Part shown: positions 1-13,609 of the stretch, piece by piece
Numbering within the stretch: the stretch's first letter is position 1
Layout of the letters: the number at the start of each line of letters is the position of its first letter
NCBI GenBank assembly: GCA_025345505.1
Contig: JANVCC010000076.1
Location: 5,257,577-5,321,576, forward strand
From: Todiramphus chloris collaris
Lineage: Eukaryota; Chordata; Aves; Coraciiformes; Alcedinidae
Length of the DNA stretch: 64,000 bases
Direction: 5' to 3'
Program-made: the position numbers and the translations under genes
Notes under the pieces: model-generated
Database searches by the model: none
Seen by the model: only the letters and a program-made list of their open reading frames with translations
What the model was told of the DNA's origin: nothing

Positions 1-1739
1 CACCCTGGCATAGCATGAAAGTTGGGTAGGAAGGGAAGTTGAGTGAAACCACTAAGTTTTGCTATAAGCAAAGAAAGTAGAACATTAATAGTTCCTCTTT
101 ATGCATGTCACGTCTGCTTTGAAGCTAACTACTTGAAATGCTGGCTGCAGCTCAGTATTAACATGGGCACAGAAACAGAGATGAGTTAATACTTCCACTG
201 GCTTAATGGACTAGCTGCATTTAAACTAACAGGACTCTTACATCTCCAGTATGAGATATGCTGCCTCAGTGCACCAGCTGTACAGCTATGGATGCAATGT
301 TCACTTATGTCCGTTTGCATGTATATTGTGCTTTCTGCTGTCATAATAGATCTATCAGCTCATTATCAGGTGATCATGCTCTAGTGATGTTATCTGATTC
401 CTCACCAGAAGCTGCTGGTAAATGTGAATATGAACCCAAGGGGGAAATGGAGTATTGCATAGGAGCTGACAAAGCTTAGGAACTGTTTCTTTTTTTCCTT
501 CTGAAAGACATAAAGGTGAGGAACTCAGTCCTTATGAGGAGAACAGGATGGGAGGCTTCCCAGGCTCTGTAATCAGCTGTGCATACAAGGAGGTGTCTCA
601 TTCCAATGAAATCTTATGAAGTAAATGTTAGCTACATCTGATGGAAGAATACAGGTTTTCATCAGGTTGTTATTATGACTGTAATTGTCTTGCCCAGTGA
701 ACTTTGAATTCAGAAGTAACTTTCTCTTGACAGACAGCATCTGAACATTATGAAGAGGCAAAAGAGACATCTTTTGACTTGCAACACTCTGTCTTAGAGA
801 TTTTGAGAGAATATGTGATTCCAAGGAAGGCAGTCTGATTCATTGTTTCAGAAGTAAGAGACTGAGAGATTTTGGTGCCTGCTTCTGTGAGATATTTTCC
901 CACATATCTTTTGCACACAGCTGTCCCAGTACCAGCATTTATATTACTGATTCATGCCCTGTGATTTCTGAGTGTTTTAGGCTGTCAAAATTATGAACAT
1001 CTTGGAAGCTGATGGCAAAAGTCTCAGATGAAAAAAGGAACCTATGGGTGTTAAGTATCTTGCAATGCACGGAGAATTGGGCTAGAAGCCAGCCTAGTTA
1101 TTCAAGACAGACTGATAGAGGCCCATAGAGAGAAGTATTTCTTAAATCTGGGCTTTGAATTCTATTTTAGTCACATTGAGGTGTATGAAAACCTGAAATT
1201 CCCAGTAATAAATGCACCTCTAGAGTTCCAAGGCCAGCTTGTCCGTTCAGTCAGGATGCTGGCTCAGTGCTGGTGGAATTTTTCACATGCATTCAGAAAG
1301 CAGAAGACCCTGGTTCAGTGCTTTTCTCTGACAAGGGTTCATCCTTCCAGGAGAAAACTGGCAGATAGATCAGAGGGTAAACTGGCACTTGGTTATCTTT
1401 ACCTGTATCATGAGAGTGTGCCACTATGTGGTGAAGAACACAACATTCAAAGGCAAAGACAATCAGCCAGAGAGGCTAAAGCGGGAAAGTTGATCTGGAG
1501 CTGTGGTTCTCAGGAGTAAGTCTATGCCTTATAAATTATTACTTCCCATAAATACAGATTATCTAACTGTTCAGTGTTAGGTGAACAGTACTCAATATCT
1601 CTGATCAATGATAAGAAAGAGATCACACTTTTTAGCTCCTGGGGTCTTAGTGAATTCTGTGTTTTGGCATTCTGAGCACATCCAGTAGCAGAAATCAAAA
1701 TTATTTTACTCACACTTTGTGCCTATTGATGACTACAGG
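1..1739. other. Intergenic sequence without recognised gene
   Basis: Unique AT-rich sequence. A 112-codon open stretch at 1181-1519 has no family resemblance or splice context that I recognise, and I regard it as chance. No repeat family identified. Confidence 0.6.
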
Positions 1740-3192
1740 CTGAGGTACTCAACAAACTTCCTGCCTCATTCTTCACTTGCAACTTCTCTTCCCACACCTC
1801 CCAAGTCAATGGACCACAAGACAGGGACCAGGGGGGCAAAGTCCCCCCCACTGTAAGAGAAAATCAGGTTCATGACCACTTGAGGAATCTTAACATACAT
1901 GAGTCTATGGGAGTGGACAAGAAGCATCCCAGAGTCCTGAGGGAATTGGCTTATGTAGTTGCCGGGCCACAATCCATGATATTTGAAAAGTCCTGTCAGT
2001 CAGGTGAAGTTCCTGGTGACTGGAACAAAGGGAAACATTGCACCCATTTTTTAAAAGAATAGAAAGGAGGATGCTGGGAACTACCAAGCTGTCAGCCTCA
2101 CCTCTGTGCCTGGGAATATCATGAGTTTGATGGGTGGACTATCTGGTGGATAAGGATTTGGTTGGATGGCCACATCCAGAGGTCAGTGATCAATGTCTTG
2201 ATGTCCAGATGGAGACTGGTGACAAGTGCTTTCTCTCAGGGGTCTGTACTGGGACCAGTGCTATTTAATATTTTCATCAATGACATAGAGAGTGGGATTG
2301 AGTTCACCCTCAGCATGGTTGCAGATGACACCAAGCTGAGTGGTGCAGCTGATACACTAGAGGGACAGGATGCCATCCAGATAGATCTCAACAAGCTTCA
2401 GAAATGGTTCCGTGTGAACTTCATGAGGTTCAACAAGGCCAAGTACAAGTTCCTGCACTGGGGTTGAGGAAATCCTTGGTATCAGTTTAGGCTGGGGATG
2501 GTGGGATTGAGAACAGCCCTGCGGAGAAGAATGTGGGGGTATTGAGTGATGAAAAGTGGGACATAAGCTGACAATGTGCATTTGCAGCCCAAAAGGCCAA
2601 TTGTATCCTGGGCTCCATCAAGAGAAGCATGGCCAGCAGGTTGAGGGGGTATAATTCTGCCCCTCTACTCTGCTCTGGTGAGACCTTATGTGGACCCCTG
2701 TGTCCAGCTCTGGAGTCCTCAGCACAGGAGAGACCTGTTGGAGCAGGTCCACCAGAGGGCCACGATAATGATCAAAGGGCTGGAACCCCTCTTTGGTGAG
2801 AAAAGGCTGAGAGAATCGAGAGAGCCTAGAGAAGAGAGGGCTCTGGAATGATCTTATTGTGGCCTTTCAGTACTCAAAGGGGGCCCATAAGAAAGATGGG
2901 GACAGACTTTTAAGCAGTGCTTGTTGCAGCAGGACAAGGGATGATGGTTTTATACTACAAGAACGTAGATGTAGACTAAATAATAAGGAAGATTTTTTAT
3001 GATAAGGATGATGAAACACCACCTGGAAACAGGTTTCCCAGAGAGGTGGTAGATGCCCCATCTTTGGAAATATTCCAGTTCAGGTGGGACGGGGCTCTGA
3101 GCAACCTGATCTAGTTAAACATGTCCCTGCTCACTGCAGGGGGTTTGACCTTTAAGGGTCCCTTCCAAACGAAACCATTTTGTCATTCTGTA
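1740..3192 (+). mobile_element. CR1 LINE, internally deleted, 3' part
   Basis: This is a non-LTR retrotransposon copy in + orientation. It begins within the reverse-transcriptase part of ORF2 (aggaatcttaacatacatgag and the following segment near 1881) and runs to a CR1 3' end with the ggtcccttccaa motif at ~3157. Compared with CR1 structure as I know it, roughly 250 bp of RT sequence is missing near 2125: text from before the mid-RT region runs directly into the later [13 protein letters not shown]-like segment. Frameshifts and stops make it inactive. The 5' limit is approximate because CR1 copies are usually 5' truncated and make no clear target duplication. Confidence 0.9.
2162..2467 (+). 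pseudogene. CR1 reverse-transcriptase fragment
   Basis: A 101-codon open stretch within the CR1 copy retains [20 protein letters not shown], an RT motif B-type segment. It also retains VADDTKLSG, equivalent to the FADD catalytic motif C with F changed to V, and a [10 protein letters not shown] segment. It lacks the N-terminal fingers and palm and the endonuclease domain. It is a dead remnant, not a host gene. Confidence 0.85.
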
Positions 3193-6100
3193 TTTCTTTG
3201 ACACAAACCATAGGCGCATATGGAATCAAAATGCTGAGATAATATTGTTGGTGATCACTGCCTTTAGCTGAGCCTGTTCTGAATTCTTTCTGGTTGGTCC
3301 TTGAGGTATGCATGAGTCTATGTTTTGGTCTAGTTCCCTGTAGGCATCCACTTCTTAGTTTTGCTGTCTCATAATGAATCAGTTCTGCCTTTACAGGTCT
3401 CAGAGAAAGAAACGGACAAATCTTTACCAGTGAAAGTAGACAACCCTCCTGCCTGCAGCATATTTTATGGAAGAAAGTCATGTCTCTTGCAAATGAAAGG
3501 TGTATATATCTTCTTTTGTTTCTTCCAGTCATAGCACTTAGTGGGAGAAGGTGCAAGTGCTATCCCCTAAATGACTGATGCCTCTTTCTGCAGATGTTCC
3601 ATTTTTAAGGGTAGCATTAGAGTAGTTAATGTTTGAAAGTTTCAAGGGAATTGCAGTACACTGGCTTCATGATCTGTCTTTCTGCATCAAATAATCATGG
3701 CCAGAGATGTGATTTGTGTCATGAAGGAATTTGGTGTATTCTGTGTGTGATAGTTCACAGCAGGTGAAACTGAGGGAAGTCTTGAATTGTGTAGAGGTAG
3801 ACTGGGAGAGTAGCAAAGCCTGTGTGCATGAGTTACGTGAGCATGATTATCCCCTTGTCACAAAGTTTTCTGTGGTGATCCTGCATAGCTACAGTGCATG
3901 CAGATGTCCTGCTATAGCAACATGACTCATTTGCTCTTTTTAAGACAGTTCTATTATGTCATGTAGATAATTTTTGGAAATCTGATCGTTTTCACTGAGT
4001 CAGTTAACTGTCTTGTCTTTTCCAAATATGCCTGGTTGTCTTCTGAGTAAGCCTGGAGAATGTGAAGCTGAATGAGTGTTGGTGGAGTCTGTCTGTCTAC
4101 AAACAGAAAATACCCTGAATGAATACATGGCTTGTATGTCATGCCAGTATTATTCATACACATACTATCTAAGAAAGAGAGCAATTTAGGAAACCAGTAA
4201 ATATTTTTTCTGGTAGTAATCTGAAGAATGTGCACTTAGCAAAAGGTATCTCTTTTTTTCTCAGAAGACTTTTTTCTGGTGGTCTGGACTTGCAAAAATA
4301 ATTCTTAAATTGGTACAAAATAACTCTATAAACAAAACCCAGATATGTCTTTATGTTCTACAAACTACACTTTATGAAAAAGCACCTTTGTATCACAATT
4401 AATAAATCACAAGTAGTAAGATTCTAGAGGACTTTAAGTGTCCATATAATAAAAACACGAGGTTATCTGTTGTCACATTGTCTTTTTAAAAAATACTTTT
4501 GTTTAGACTATATGGTTCAAGGTATTTTCACTGAATTTCTGGAAACTTCTTAAGTAGAGATTTTTCCCTAAAGTGGTCAGAAGAAATCAAGATTATGTCT
4601 CCTTTTATTTATGTATAATTTACTGGAAAAGTTTGTAATAGAAAGTTGTGTGTGAGAGAGCATACTGATGTGTGTGCCACTTAACAGAAGAGACAGTTTC
4701 TTCTTTACGGAGCATCCGTTCTGCAATAGTCATTTGATATAAACCAGAAGGGGAAAAAACCTGCTGGATAAGGTGAAAAAAACCCTGCCTGCATACTGTC
4801 CGTATGAGTTGTGTGCAAATGGACAATGATAAACCCTTGTCACTTGAAAATACAGACATTAGAGCCAGGCAGACTAGGTTTATAAAAATCTAAAGCTTTT
4901 CTTAAAATGTCTGTAAAGAGAACATAGGCATTAGTTTTGAAATACTTTTGTGGTTTTGTTGTTTCACTGACATAACTATTCTGGTGTTCCTCCCCCCCCT
5001 CTCCCAAGTAATTCTATCTCTACTGTAGTCACAATGTGCTCAAGAGGAATACAGGCAAATACAGGCAGCACTTGTTCTAGCTCTGAATTTCAGTTAAAAC
5101 TCAGCCTAAGTACTTGTGAAATGGCTCTTGACTGTCTTGAAGTTAGTGAGAGTTAGTGGATGGAAACCAAACAGCAGGGATTTCCCAGGCTTGGTGCTTG
5201 TTAACTTAAAAACACTGAATTCCTTCATTTAAATTGCTTAAAAATGTCTCCCCTATTTCTGGAAAACCAAGCTATGCAAGCTGGAAGGCTAGCAGACCAC
5301 TGCTGTCTTTATGTGTAGTCTGCTCTGCTGCTAGTCCTATAAACATTCCTGTAACATGAGTGGAGAGTTACGAAGTAGGAGGTATGCTCAGTGTCACAGC
5401 AGGCAGAGGCAGCCAAATTAGTAACTTCTCGGTTATTAATTCTACTCTTATGGGATCACCATAACCAACGCATAAAAATTAACAAGCCTCAGCTTGCTGG
5501 ATTGCCTTTCATTTTACTTTCCTGCTTGCAAAGGGCGGCTCTTGCTGCAACCAACAGGAACATTTTGGGCTTTGGATTAATCATAAAGTACTCATAAATT
5601 TCATAATGAAATTATTCAGGAGACATTGCCGTAAAGACTTTCAGCCTTTACAGATCTTACTGTATTCTAGGACACTTTCATATTTTTATTAACACCATTC
5701 TGTTTGCTTTTAGGCAAAATGAGATGAACCAAATGCCTGTGCAAACTAGAAAAGAAATTGCAACAGCACACTTAGATGAATATATACCTGGCGTTACACT
5801 GCAGATATGTCAAGATTAAAAATACCAACATAGAGGTCCTAATTAACACATGCATGCTGTTTTTGCAACCAGCAACTTTTGAAATATGAATTCATTGGAT
5901 CAAACTCTCAAATCTTGTCTCCTCTGTGCTCCAACTATATATGAGAGACACATCTGCAATTTGTTCTCTGCATTTATTCATTTTGTTTTAACCTGTAGTA
6001 TGCCTATTCTCTCCAGAGATGTTTGCATGCAAATCGTCTTCTAAGATTCTATTTTTCTAGGCACTGATTGATTACTTTTGGCTGGTGTTTGGACGTAGAG

Positions 6101-9100
6101 CAATTGAAAGAGCAAAGCAAGAGTTACATCACCCTGAGTCTTGTTCCAAGGAGGATACCACATGCTTTAAGCCTGCTGGTGCAAGCCAAAAAAAGATGTA
6201 CAAGACTACAAGAGCCTGGAAAAAAATAGCATAGGGACTGCAGGTACCAAATGTCTATGCACGTATCTGGGGCTGGTTTTGCATTTCTGCAAAGCAACTT
6301 TATTTTAAAATGTTCTGCAGTGGAAAAAGACCAGTTAGGATCGTTAGCACTGAAGGAAAATGATCACTTGGGTCCTACTTGTTTCTCTTTTTTTTCTTTT
6401 CAATGTATCATAAACTTGTTCTGGATTTTTTTTTTTTTTTTTTACCTGGAAAATTATCATGGAAACAGCCAGAAACAAGCAATAATTATAGTAATTCATT
6501 ACAAAATAAGGTACTGTTGGAACCAGAAGTGTAGCAAAGCAACCTGCTTGTGGTGTATTTCCCAGGTGAGAGAAAGAGCTCAAGTTGTGACTGGGGAGAG
6601 GAAGTTTATTTCATGGAAATGTAGTAATCACCACCCATGAATAAGGATCTGTTAACTAATGGACAGTAAAGTTTTGGGGTGTAGATGACTAACAGGAGAC
6701 CTAGTTTAATCTCTGCATTCTGCCCATGACTGACAAGGACTATGCATCTTTTTTGCCCATCTGGCTGTGCATTTGGCTTTAAGATATAACTCAGCTGAAT
6801 ACAGAGTGCTGATGACTACCTTGCTGCAACTATGTCTATTAATGTTCCTTTGCATTTAAGAAGAGGACCCATAACCCTGGTCAGATTCCAAGTCACTGTG
6901 TTGTTCTTCCTTAAATTGTCACATATATTAATCTGAAATAAACAACTGTCAAAGCAACATGCTTCCAATCAATTGCTGTATTGCAGTGACAGACAAATTT
7001 ATTCTTAAATGTAGCCTGCAGTTAGAGTCAATTGACAATGATGAACTGCTAAATAAATAGCAATTACTGACCATTGTAAGTACCCATATAATAAACGTTG
7101 GCTACATATTTCTGTGTGAAATTGGTGAATGGAGAAAATGAAATTGATGTGTTTTGCATTTCACTTGGTAGTTTTAAAGTTGAGATGTAAATTTTACTGT
7201 ATAACTGATACAAAAGCCATACAGCATGATAAGGTCATTTGTTTCATGACAGTCAAAAAGATAACAGCAAAATCATGTGAATCATTAGCTATCAGATACA
7301 AAGGGTATGAAAATAAAAATAAAGTTCTATAGTACTAAAATGAAGATCCTGTCTCTTAAAGAGGCAAAACTGGCATTGCTTGGAACACAGCAATTGTGAA
7401 ATAAAAAATGGAATGTTGCTAAAACGGAAAGTAAACCTAACAGCAAAGTGAACTTCAGTATTAGAGGCCATTATGTTAATTAAGTTTCTGTTGAATAATG
7501 CTGGAATGGCAGCTTGGACTATGAAGGCCTTTTAAATTAAGAAAAAATCCCACTCACTTGAAAAGTACTTTAGAAATGTCAATAGACTAGTTGTCTTGAG
7601 TTTTCTTAAGTAGAACAGATAAATAGCTTGATTCCTGGTATTTGAAAGAGTAGATGTTGCCAGGTTTCCCCGTCTTCCCTACAAGTGTCACATCTTGCTC
7701 ACTCAGGGCCAAGTTATTACACTGGATGATCCTCTAGCCTAATTCCTCAAGTCCTTTAAAAGTTCCAATTTTTGTATCCCCTTCAGGATTTTATTTGAAA
7801 GCCCGTATAAGTCTGAATAAGAGGAATTTGTTCTATTTCATATTTTGGTTGGGTTGTTAACGATACATAATATGATTGTTATGCCTTTAGTGCATGCTAA
7901 TTAGGGGGAAAAACATGTTAAACACCTACAGAAGGTAAGAATTGCCCAGTAGGGTGTAATTTCCCTTTCTCATCCTAAGAAAATGCTGGTTACAGTCTGG
8001 TGTGCTGTAGTAACTATTGGCTGGATCCACACTCAGATGAAATAGTTGTGTTATTAACAGTCTACAGTCTTCTTCGGTTTCTCTCTCTCTCTCTCTTACG
8101 CCATGTGATCTGCTGATTCAGTCTCCATGTGACTCACTGAGATTAAGATTCCCACTAATTGTATCAGGGCATTCCCCACTTGATACGGAAGACTGGAAGT
8201 GGAAAATGTCCTTTGTGGGACAGGAGTGGAAAAATCCCGCCCCCCCCAAGAGCTCCAGGAGTTTTAAAGGAATTGGTTTTTTCTTTGGTTGGTTTTTTAA
8301 TTCATTCTTTATCAAGGATTCCCTTGTACTGAGTGGTACAGAAGGAATATTTTTTACTGAATTTACTTTTTAAAGAGCCAAGAATTTGTCTAAAAAAGCT
8401 GTAGCTGAAATATTAATGTTGCATTTTAATTTGAAAGGATCTCTGCTGCTCTGCCCAGTAGTGGTTCCTCAGACTGAAGCTGGTCTTTTGAGAACATCAC
8501 AGCAGAATTTGCTAAGCTTGGTTTGAGATGGTTGAGTGCAAGCAGAGCATAAGGACATACTATATTCGAGAGGGGGAATATAAGAGGTTTGTTGGTGCTC
8601 CAAAGGATGAAAGTGATGTCTGTTCAATTATGTCTTGCCAGCACTGAGTTTCTAGAGGATGCATCCAGTTTGGCTGGTTTAAGTTGTTTTGCTCAAATGT
8701 GAACTTGTAAATAGCCAGGAAAGTTGACAGGAAATTGGGGTGGGGTAAATATCTTTACTCCTGATCACATCCTCACTACATTGAACATTTTCCTTAAAAA
8801 CTGTTCAGTTTTTATGGCTAGAGCATCTCTTGAATTCTATTTTTATCTTCTGAACAAGGTTTGTCTGAACTGGTTTTCTGTTGATTCTTACTGCAGCTGT
8901 ATTCTTCATGTTCAAGACCTGTGTTATTTTTGGTAAGCAGACCATTTTCCATTCATTTCCAACTCTCTACATATGGTAACAATGCTCTGAAAGTACCTAT
9001 TTTCTATTTAGGCACAGAGTACCTTGAATAAGTTTTCCTTTCCTTTGCATGAGATAGGAATTCCTGGTAGTTCCACCACATTCTAACTAAGCAAGTTTCA

Positions 9101-11347
9101 CTAGTTTCTACATGCAAGCTTCTCAGATTTCCTGCTTAAGTAACTTGACTAACTGATCTCCATTCTTTATAGAAATTATTATTTGGTTTTCTCACTTGTA
9201 ACTGAAGGCCTTATTCACAGACATGCTTTTGGTCCTTTCCTTTAATTTATAGTGGATCAAGATGCCATCAGTCAAGTCACAAGTATTTTCTGTGGCCAGC
9301 TCTTCTATATCATATCGTATCTATATATCTATATCTATATATATATAGCATGTTTTATTACTCACCCAAACCAAGCATTAAACATCACCCCTTTATAATT
9401 CAGGTTAAAATCCATGAAGAAATATGTTAACTATCAAATTTTGAAAGTCTAAGGCTCATAATTCTAAGTGGCATTTAGTTTCTTTTATCAAGAAAGCTAA
9501 AAATCTCACAGCCATGCAATTCCCAAAAGTATTTCCAAACACCATTAGCAATCTGAAAACATCTATACAGGTTTCAGTACTGTCCTACAACAACTTATTT
9601 TACTGCTCTTACGTAGATTTCCTTTTCATCTAAACCTATTCTCCTTGAGCTACATACTTTTTTTGTATTGTTTTTGTTTGTTTATGTCTGATCATATCCT
9701 GAATGTGTTGCATTAACCATCTGCCTTAACAACACCTAAATATATAGTATTTTTCTACATGGCATACTTATCAGTACCTACAGTCCAATTGTGACTCTTA
9801 TTCCACCTTATTCCTCTTATCACCATCCTGTCTAGTTTCATTTCCTCTACCATCTCAGCTTCCTCTGTTGTGTTACCAGGCTGTGGTATTATTATATAAA
9901 TATTTGGTTTCTCACTGGCCACACCCAGTCTCTGAGAAGAGGTGTAGTTCCTTCACTACCTATACCATCCCTGTCTTCATCTATATGATTCCCTTTGCTG
10001 TTTTTCTGTCTGCTGATAGTCCTTTGCCTTTTGTTATCTACTTATCTGATTTATGCTCTTAGTGAGCAAATACTAAGCCCCAAAATCACACAAGTTTCTT
10101 ATTACCTTCTTCCCCCTTTCCTTAGTTTAAAATTCATACATCTCATTATCATTGCAGAGATTTCTCCAGGCGACTGGATAGAAGATGAGTTGAAGTAGGT
10201 CACCCATTAAGTCTTTACCTTTTTTACATGGCCTATCATAGCAGAGTTCATAATCAGTAATATAACAGGCAGCAGTGCAACACACGGGTGTTGACATTGC
10301 TGTCAGTAAAACACTGTGGCAGAGGGAAGTCTATAAAGTTTGAATATAACAGTAGAGTACCCAGTTCCAATGTTCAGTCTAGTTCCTGCACTATATTTTT
10401 TAGGCATTTATCCAGTCTTATTTTCTAAGTCCACTTTAATGCATTTTGCCATCTCATAGTTATACTTCCTCCACGTTTTTCAGCTTATTCATTCTTGTAG
10501 TACTTCCTTTGCGTCACAGCAAATTCCTCTCCTTTGGCATTCACATGCTTCAGCTTTTGCAGACTGTTATCATGATTCCCTCTGAGTGGTCATTTCACAT
10601 TTTCCTTCTAAGTCAATCTTTCCAGACTGTAATCATTTTGCTGCCATGCCTTGCTCTAGAATTTTTGCAGCTTTTATCAACAGCTTTTTACGTGAGCCCT
10701 CGACAGAACATGTATTATCTAAAAATAACACTGATTTTTTTTCCACTGTCATATCTATGATTTACAACCTCATTACTAAATGAAGTGATAGAATTATAAT
10801 ACCCCGTTCTGGCAACTAGCGTAACTACTACCTGATTGTTTCTCCTGGCTTTAGTCATGCTTTGTCTCTTATTATGTAGTACATGTTTTGAGGATAAGGA
10901 AACATATTTTTCTACAATGTCTCTGTGCAGTACGTCTTAAACTGCTATCTTGCTACATGAAATGGATCACAAGCATTAACCACAAAAGAAAATATAGTGA
11001 CCACAGCACAATATCTTGTATGAATGTAGAACTTCAAATACTGTTTCTTGTTTGGTTGGTTGGTTGTTTTTTTTTTTCTTTTTGACTCCTCCACATGGAA
11101 AAAAAGTAGCAAAGGATATCTGGCACCTGCATAAACTAAGGACCAGTAAGTCACCACTGTTTTGAGAAAATTGCCTGCAGCAGCATTTGACTAAAATGTT
11201 TGGGCTTAGAAAAAGAGGGCCCATGGGCTCTGCAATAACCTCCAATTGTAGTGTTGATTTACAGAGGAATCATTCCAAGTTTCTTAGTCACATAAAGGAG
11301 ACTACAGATTGCAGTTAATTGTCCTTTGCAGATTTCTTTTCTCTTTT
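3193..11347. other. Intergenic sequence without recognised gene
   Basis: Unique AT-rich sequence. It contains a CT dinucleotide run (8081-8096), an AT/ATCT-rich patch (9306-9347) and a poly-T run near 6426-6443. Open frames are short and hydrophobic or low complexity, typical of noncoding AT-rich DNA. Confidence 0.6.
9306..9347 (+). repeat. AT/ATCT microsatellite
   Basis: Alternating atatc and tatata units over about 40 bp. Confidence 0.8.
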
Positions 11348-11595
11348 CATAGAATCATAGAATGGTAGGGGTTGGAAGGGACCTCTGGAGATCTTTGAGT
11401 CCAACCTGCCTGCCAGCACAGGAACACCCAGGGCATGCCACACAGGAACATAGACAGGCAGGTCTTGAAAGTCTCTAGGGAAGGAGACTCCACAACCTCT
11501 CTGGGCAGCTTGTTTCAGGGCTCTGTCACTCTCACAGTAAAGAAAGTTTTCCTCATGTTGAGGTGGAAGTTCCTGTGTTTGACCTTGCTACCATT
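11348..11595 (-). mobile_element. CR1 LINE 3'-end fragment
   Basis: On the + strand it begins catagaatcatagaatgg, the reverse complement of the CR1 terminal ATTCTATG repeats. It continues through ggttggaagggacctctgga and ends near ttgaccttgctaccatt. It is therefore a 5'-truncated CR1 on the minus strand of about 250 bp. A short internal repetition (acaggaaca twice, near 11417-11449) is visible. A long pyrimidine-rich tract begins right at its truncated end. Confidence 0.9.
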
Positions 11596-13404
11596 ATCTT
11601 TTTCTTTCTTTTTTCTTCTTCTTTTTTTCTTTGTTTTTTTAAAATTTATTTCTATCTTTCTGTCTGTCTGTCTTTTTTTTTATCTCTCTCACAACAAGGG
11701 CAGTCTTTCTGTTTGCAAGTAATGGTGTAGAAACTCAGCAACCTAATCTATGGTTCAATGTGAGTAATAAAAATGAGTCGTAGAGGAAATGAAGTGGGCA
11801 GGGAGAGAGAGAAAGAAAATTAAAAAGTAAAAAATGTATGAGAAGAAAAGGGAAAGAAAAAACTAAGGGGGGGGGGGAAAGAAGAGTATAAAATCTGTTC
11901 AGTGAGTTCCAATACTGGAATGCACATATGTACAAATAACTGCAAAACATACCAGAGTACTAGCACTATAAGCACTAATGTATATTTGACTTTTTTTTTG
12001 TTGTAAGAGTACAGCTCACCCTTGAAATTACATCATGCAATTCAAAGGAAACACTGTCTGCTCACAGAAATTCTAAGAAATCTGGAGAAGTTCCAAGATT
12101 TTTTTTTTTTCCCTTTGACAGCCATTTTGAAACAAAATCCACTGAAGGAGAGTGAAATCTGTCTCATTTCCTCTTTCTGTATGTTCCAGAGCCCTTCAGG
12201 ATTCTTTCATTTTTCTTCCTTCACTTGAGGATCTAGGTCAGTTTTTCATTAAGTATTTTTAGGTCATGTTTTTCAAAGAATATAAAACACTAAGAAAATG
12301 CCAAAGTATTATTATATTAAAAAAAAAAAGAATGGAAGATTTTATATACATGGTTTAGCTAGTAGCTCAAGTATCCCTACATTTCTGTCTTTTAAAGAAT
12401 GCCAGACAGGGCTCGATTTCATGTCAGTATTGTAGGTCAAGAAAAAGATTTTATCATATGCAGGGAAAGAGGAAGAAAGGAGGGAGAGACTGGCTATATA
12501 AAGAAATGTCTTCCAGTGAGGAAAGAAAATCCTTAAATAAATAAATTTTAAGGCTCTGAGATTGGAAATAAAACACACAGTCCTTTAATTTTAGATCATT
12601 TGTTGGGGTTCCAGGTCAGTTTTCTGTAGATAGAAACATATTTCTATTTGCTGGTGGCTTACTAGATACTAGTGGTTGTTCCACTTATTAAAGCCATGTA
12701 ATATCTGTTTAAAAAATTACATTTAAAAAGTCTGCCAAATTTTGAAACAAAATTTTTCTGGGTGCCTGCTATGTTAAGGTAAAATTAGTTTTTTGAAAAT
12801 TTCAACAAGAATAAACATAAAATTAGGAATCTACTGTTTTATTCAAATATCCATATGTCTGACAATTTTTTCTTTCAGTTCTTCTAACATTAGGAAACAA
12901 TCTAGGATGGTTGTGAGGAGGCCTGAAATAAGCAGGAGGGAGTACGGATCACTGTACTCAGGCTCACCTGCTCTGGTATTTCACTTTATGTATCCTAGTA
13001 CAGGAACAAATTGTTCCAATTTGCTGCTGATGTCCTCAGTGTTCAAACTCCAGGTTAGTAAAAAAAACAAAAAAAGAAGAGGAAGTAGCTTCACTGTCAC
13101 AAGACATTGTACTTCTGCAAAAATAACAACAGAATATTTCTTGCAAGAAGTTTTGCAGTTTCTCTTTTTGATCGTTTCATAAAGATTATGAATTGCCACA
13201 AAACTTGATTTTTCTTTCTGAAAGTGAAAACCCTGAGATTCCTCACATTTCAGTGTAATAAATTTCATACAAGAGAAGTAATTAAATTTATATGTTTGTG
13301 AAGAGAAAAGCTATGTCAAAAAAAATCAATCATTTTTATTGTGGCTACTCAAACATTTCTGGAAAATGCTGGAGACCATTCAGAAAATGGGACCATTTTA
13401 GAGG
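11596..13404. other. Intergenic sequence with pyrimidine and purine tracts
   Basis: It begins with a TCTT/TCTG-rich tract (to ~11693), followed by a purine-rich patch with an 11-G run at 11867-11877. The remainder is AT-rich with no recognised gene. Confidence 0.6.
11597..11693 (+). repeat. Pyrimidine-rich TCTT/TCTG tract
   Basis: About 100 bp dominated by T and C, including ctgtctgtctgtc. It abuts the truncated end of the CR1 fragment at 11348-11595. Confidence 0.8.
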
Positions 13405-13609
13405 TTTTGAATTACACCTTCCAATCATATACCAGCAGTCCCAGCTAACCAGGGAGGTCCCAGCTGAGTGGACATTAGCAAATGTGACACCCCTCTACAA
13501 GAAGGAGGATCTGGGGAACTACAGGGCTGTCAGCCTGACCTTAGTGCCAGGGAAGGTTATGGAGCAAATCCTCTTCAGTGCCATCATCCGGAATATACAG
13601 GACAGCTAG
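13292..13609 (+). pseudogene. CR1 RT N-terminal fragment
   Basis: The last two thirds of this open stretch encode CR1 RT text: IIYQQSQLTREVPAEWTLAN, then YKKEDLGNYRAVSLT and PGKVMEQIL. The first ~40 codons lie upstream of the recognisable element and are chance sequence. The frame stops at QDS*, after which CR1 homology continues in another frame. Confidence 0.8.

Noticed and set aside
1181-1519. 112-codon open frame near the left edge
   Set aside because: No recognisable domain, no composition shift, no splice or promoter context. Length is within chance expectation for 64 kb on six frames.
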